In this document: in pieces, positions 16,501-16,545 of the stretch
Numbering within the stretch: the first letter of the stretch is position 1
Layout of the letters: every line of letters begins with the position of its first letter
Assembly (NCBI GenBank): GCA_937915475.1
Contig: CALGIR010000055.1
Coordinates: 1-16,545 of the forward strand
Direction of reading: 5' to 3'
Length of the DNA stretch: 16,545 bases
From: an uncultured Bacteroidales bacterium
GTDB taxonomy: Bacteria > Bacteroidota > Bacteroidia > Bacteroidales > Tenuifilaceae
Position numbers and translations under genes: made by a program
Notes under the pieces: model-generated
What the model was told of the DNA's origin: nothing
The model's input: the letters and a program-made list of their open reading frames with translations, nothing else
The model's database searches: none

Positions 16501-16545
16501 AAAGAGCGATATCCTAAATAGTATGAAAACTGATATTGCCCATGA
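10559..16545 (+). CDS. Giant secreted multidomain surface protein (3' end outside window)
   Basis: The frame is open from the ATG at 10559 to the right edge, 1995 codons, with no stop. A signal peptide covers residues 1-22 (MKKLFTFLAMLLIAQ..., cleavage after LFA). Domains in order: a cleaved-adhesin/choice-of-anchor-J type jelly roll (about 24-174, EGFEDELFPPKGW and NDWLITPYL); a CARDB-like Ig domain (about 179-283); three further jelly rolls starting at 287, 555 and 824 with ELPYFEGFEIG-like starts, the first two each followed by a CARDB-like domain; three divergent InlB B-repeats (about 981-1200); a LamG/concanavalin-like domain (about 1202-1437, ALHFDGTDDYV and GSMDEVSFWNKAL); five more InlB-like repeats (about 1440-1815); and a second LamG domain (from 1816). 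This fits an adhesin or carbohydrate/protein-binding surface protein. Type IX secretion is likely in this phylum, but the C-terminal sorting domain would lie beyond the window. No protease or glycosidase catalytic domain is seen. Confidence 0.92.
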   Translation, partial: MKKLFTFLAMLLIAQISLNLFAQNLSEGFEDELFPPKGWTVINKGDPYGWERTTSSTYTINGVASAYIRYGQTAHNDWLITPYLAPTEENDTISFYARNAHASLPDAFNVKLSTTSTAEEDFTVVLAENIKPPTGATKYEYDLSAYIGQKVYVAIQAISTNEYFLSLDDFVGPTVFAPALDATITSIENKSGYIGNHDIVVTLKNIGTTDLTTCDINYSINGSTPSTYSWTGTLAQEASEQVTIATGYDFTTPNDYSIEATVVLTGDENPYNNTISKAITYFGSLELPYFEGFEIGNVQDKDISEWWQQSLNSSNNWRANNTQTDYNRKPRTGNWNAYLNSYNTDWMFTPKPALLQAEKTYEFTMYARQDQSSIAQITVAYGTDFNEGAMVHTIVDARNVSCGNYQEITVLFSPTETGFYYIGIKGRNNATYLSIDDISIEELLENDAQLTGIYYPGISTWNVGEHSVKVNLKNKGTHVLNSAQIQWSVDGESQISFDWSGTLASGESEEITIGSFNFSELKEYAINATVVTTDDGNDTNNEALLTTTVTTSESLPFFEGFEIGNVQNQDITGWGQQSLNGSNNWTANTTQTDYNRKPRTGNWNAYLSSFNTDWMFNLKPVHLQVDKTYEFSMYATQDKTASAKITVAYGTEADYGAMVNSVVNVNIAFNDNYQEVAGTFSPTATGLYYIGIKGESSSATYLSIDDIFIVELLEDDAQLRNISYPKDSLWTTGVDIVKVNLKNKGAHVLSSAQIQWSVDGEPQTPFDWSGTLACGQSEEITIGSFDFSEFKEYAISATVIAANDGDDTNNEALFTTMVSSPLELPYFEGFEIGHVHGTLNGWLQQSLDGSRSWEANNTQISYNREPRTGNWNAYLYYGNTDWLFTPKPAYLQAEKSYSFTMYARQDRNSNAQLTVAYGVEANYGAMTNVIVNNQNITDGDYQKVTGVFSPAATGFYYIGIKGYNYATYLSIDDISICNVHTIEYSADANGTITGEASQIVESGTDGTTVIAVANDNYHFVKWSDDVSENPRTDTAITDDIIVEAEFALNKYTISVTAGENGTITPAGQQPVEHGSNVPFTITPNAGFFIASVQVDGLSVGLPTTYNFNDICGNHTISATFSDTEPTTNLITASAGDNGLISPSGEIPVAENGDITFTITANKHHNIKDVLEDGVSVGSVSSYTLTNATAPHTIVAEFTPFVNALHFDGTDDYVAFPTLPTTTDLSQGFSFAAWVKWDEFTTHARIMEMGNGENNHFDNITLRTEGTNKQLVVEVVNNKSYYDIRTDNGVVTTNEWHHVAFTINPIDVSNSEVTIYVNGIALKKGTLRTPRNIERENVWLGKSNWTNDKYFKGSMDEVSFWNKALTKSNILNTMKTDIATEETELIGYYKFNQGIAAGNNSSEIALNDASTLGRNGELKNFARTGITSNWVEGYNPSIQTLTVTSVANGTINASPTERLISGSEITITAIPAENCALTEGSLRAFRTNHESKMVAINVDHEGNQTFIMPTHDVTLTAKFTINTYALNYTAGANGSLTGNATQTVNHGADGTVVTAVPNNGYHFVKWSDNSTDNPRTDTNVKSDLILTAEFAINTYTIAVTAGGNGTISPASEQTVEYGSTHTFTLAPVAGFFTTSVLVDGLSVGICDTYTFSNITDNHTISATFSTTQPTTIAITASAGENGSISPSGEIQAVENESVTFTISANQGYNVIDVLVDGVSVGNVLTYTFENVAAAHTIAAEFAVKTYTLTYAAGANGILEGETSQTVNHNTNATLVTAVANAGYHFVKWSDGSTVNPRTDANVVADVVVEAEFALTVNALHFDGVNDYVTFPTLPTTIDLSQGFSFAAWVKWDAFTDNARIMQIGSGSSSLVDDILLRIDGETGKLVVEIVNYYTVSKLTTDVDVVTTNTWYHVAFTINPTDGSSSTSDVTIYLNGAPVTNGTLKIPRNVERTNVWLAKGKSYYDKYFKGSMDEVSFWNKALTKSDILNSMKTDIAH
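11417..12220 (+). repeat. Jelly-roll + CARDB repeat, copy 1
   Basis: This is the first of the tandem units inside the surface protein gene (268 codons). It starts at CTTCCTTATTTCGAAGGC and shares long near-identical DNA stretches with the next copy, for example around TATAATAGGAAACCACGTAC and TATTTATCAATTGATGATAT. Confidence 0.85.
12221..13027 (+). repeat. Jelly-roll + CARDB repeat, copy 2
   Basis: The second tandem unit is 269 codons, in frame with copy 1. The CARDB half (around AAAAACAAAGGCGCCCATG, 12782-12800) closely matches copy 1 around 11976-11994. The high DNA similarity indicates a fairly recent duplication or continued gene conversion. Confidence 0.85.
13028..13498 (+). repeat. Jelly-roll repeat, copy 3 (no CARDB part)
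   Basis: The third copy contains only the jelly-roll half (about 157 codons) and passes directly into the InlB-like repeats at 13499. It is more diverged from copies 1 and 2 in its first 120 bases (HVHGTLNGW region) than later. Confidence 0.85.
13499..14870 (+). repeat. InlB-repeat x3 + LamG cassette, copy 1
   Basis: Three divergent InlB B-repeats of about 70 residues (each starting with a pattern like YT-V-AG-NG-I-P-G) are followed by one LamG domain from 14162. The three repeats are distinguishable: type i with HFVKWSD and NPRTD, type ii with VDGLSVG and NHTISATF, and type iii with SPSGEI and DGVSVG. The same order recurs in the second cassette. Confidence 0.85.
15122..16545 (+). repeat. 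InlB-repeat x4 + LamG cassette, copy 2 (continues past window)
   Basis: The order is i, ii, iii as in copy 1, then an additional type-i repeat, then LamG from 16004. The distance between corresponding points is about 1629 bases in the first repeats and 1842 in LamG. The difference of 213 bases is exactly 71 codons, the size of one InlB-like repeat. Near the end, the DNA around GATGAAGTTTCGTTTTGGAA (14621 and 16469) is almost identical between copies. Confidence 0.85.

Noticed and set aside
11417..16545. Regular repeats that might suggest a CRISPR array.
   Set aside because: The units are 200-800 bases long, translate in frame as protein domains and have no short unique spacers.

Overview
This window looks like a chromosomal segment from a member of the phylum Bacteroidota, probably of the order Bacteroidales. 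The evidence is an AT-rich base composition, promoter candidates of the Bacteroidota type (TAnnTTTG at -7, with a weaker -33 element), poor Shine-Dalgarno sequences, the DUF3822-rsmD gene pair, and a very large secreted repeat protein of the kind exported by type IX secretion. I cannot name the genus.

Layout. Positions 1-290 hold the end of a hotdog-fold thioesterase gene on the + strand. It converges on a block of four minus-strand genes: a TPR lipoprotein (298-1194), a secreted methionine sulfoxide reductase MsrA (1252-1881), a two-transmembrane Cache/HAMP/GAF sensor that ends in a coiled coil (1998-4043), and a RecD-like superfamily 1 helicase (4161-5594). A clear intrinsic terminator separates the sensor from msrA. 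Divergent from the helicase, a + strand operon (5681-7672) encodes a small membrane-anchored protein, a DUF3822 protein and the 16S rRNA methyltransferase RsmD. It is followed by tRNA-Asp with its own promoter and terminator.

The right half is the accessory part. A membrane-bound TPR regulator with an AraC-type DNA-binding domain (8083-9828) is followed by a 290-base spacer. The spacer carries a GC-rich, highly structured element and then a pair of identical 9-base direct repeats spaced 21 bases apart. Next come a small GIY-YIG-like protein that appears to lack catalytic residues (10120-10437) and a giant secreted protein (10559 to beyond the window, at least 1995 codons). That protein contains cleaved-adhesin/jelly-roll domains, CARDB-like domains, divergent InlB B-repeats and LamG domains, and several blocks of it are duplicated at the DNA level.

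The left part is mostly housekeeping and stress functions. The most interesting hypothesis is that the TPR-AraC regulator acts through the 21-base-spaced direct repeats on the GIY-YIG-like gene and possibly on the surface protein. This rests on position and spacing only and is untested.
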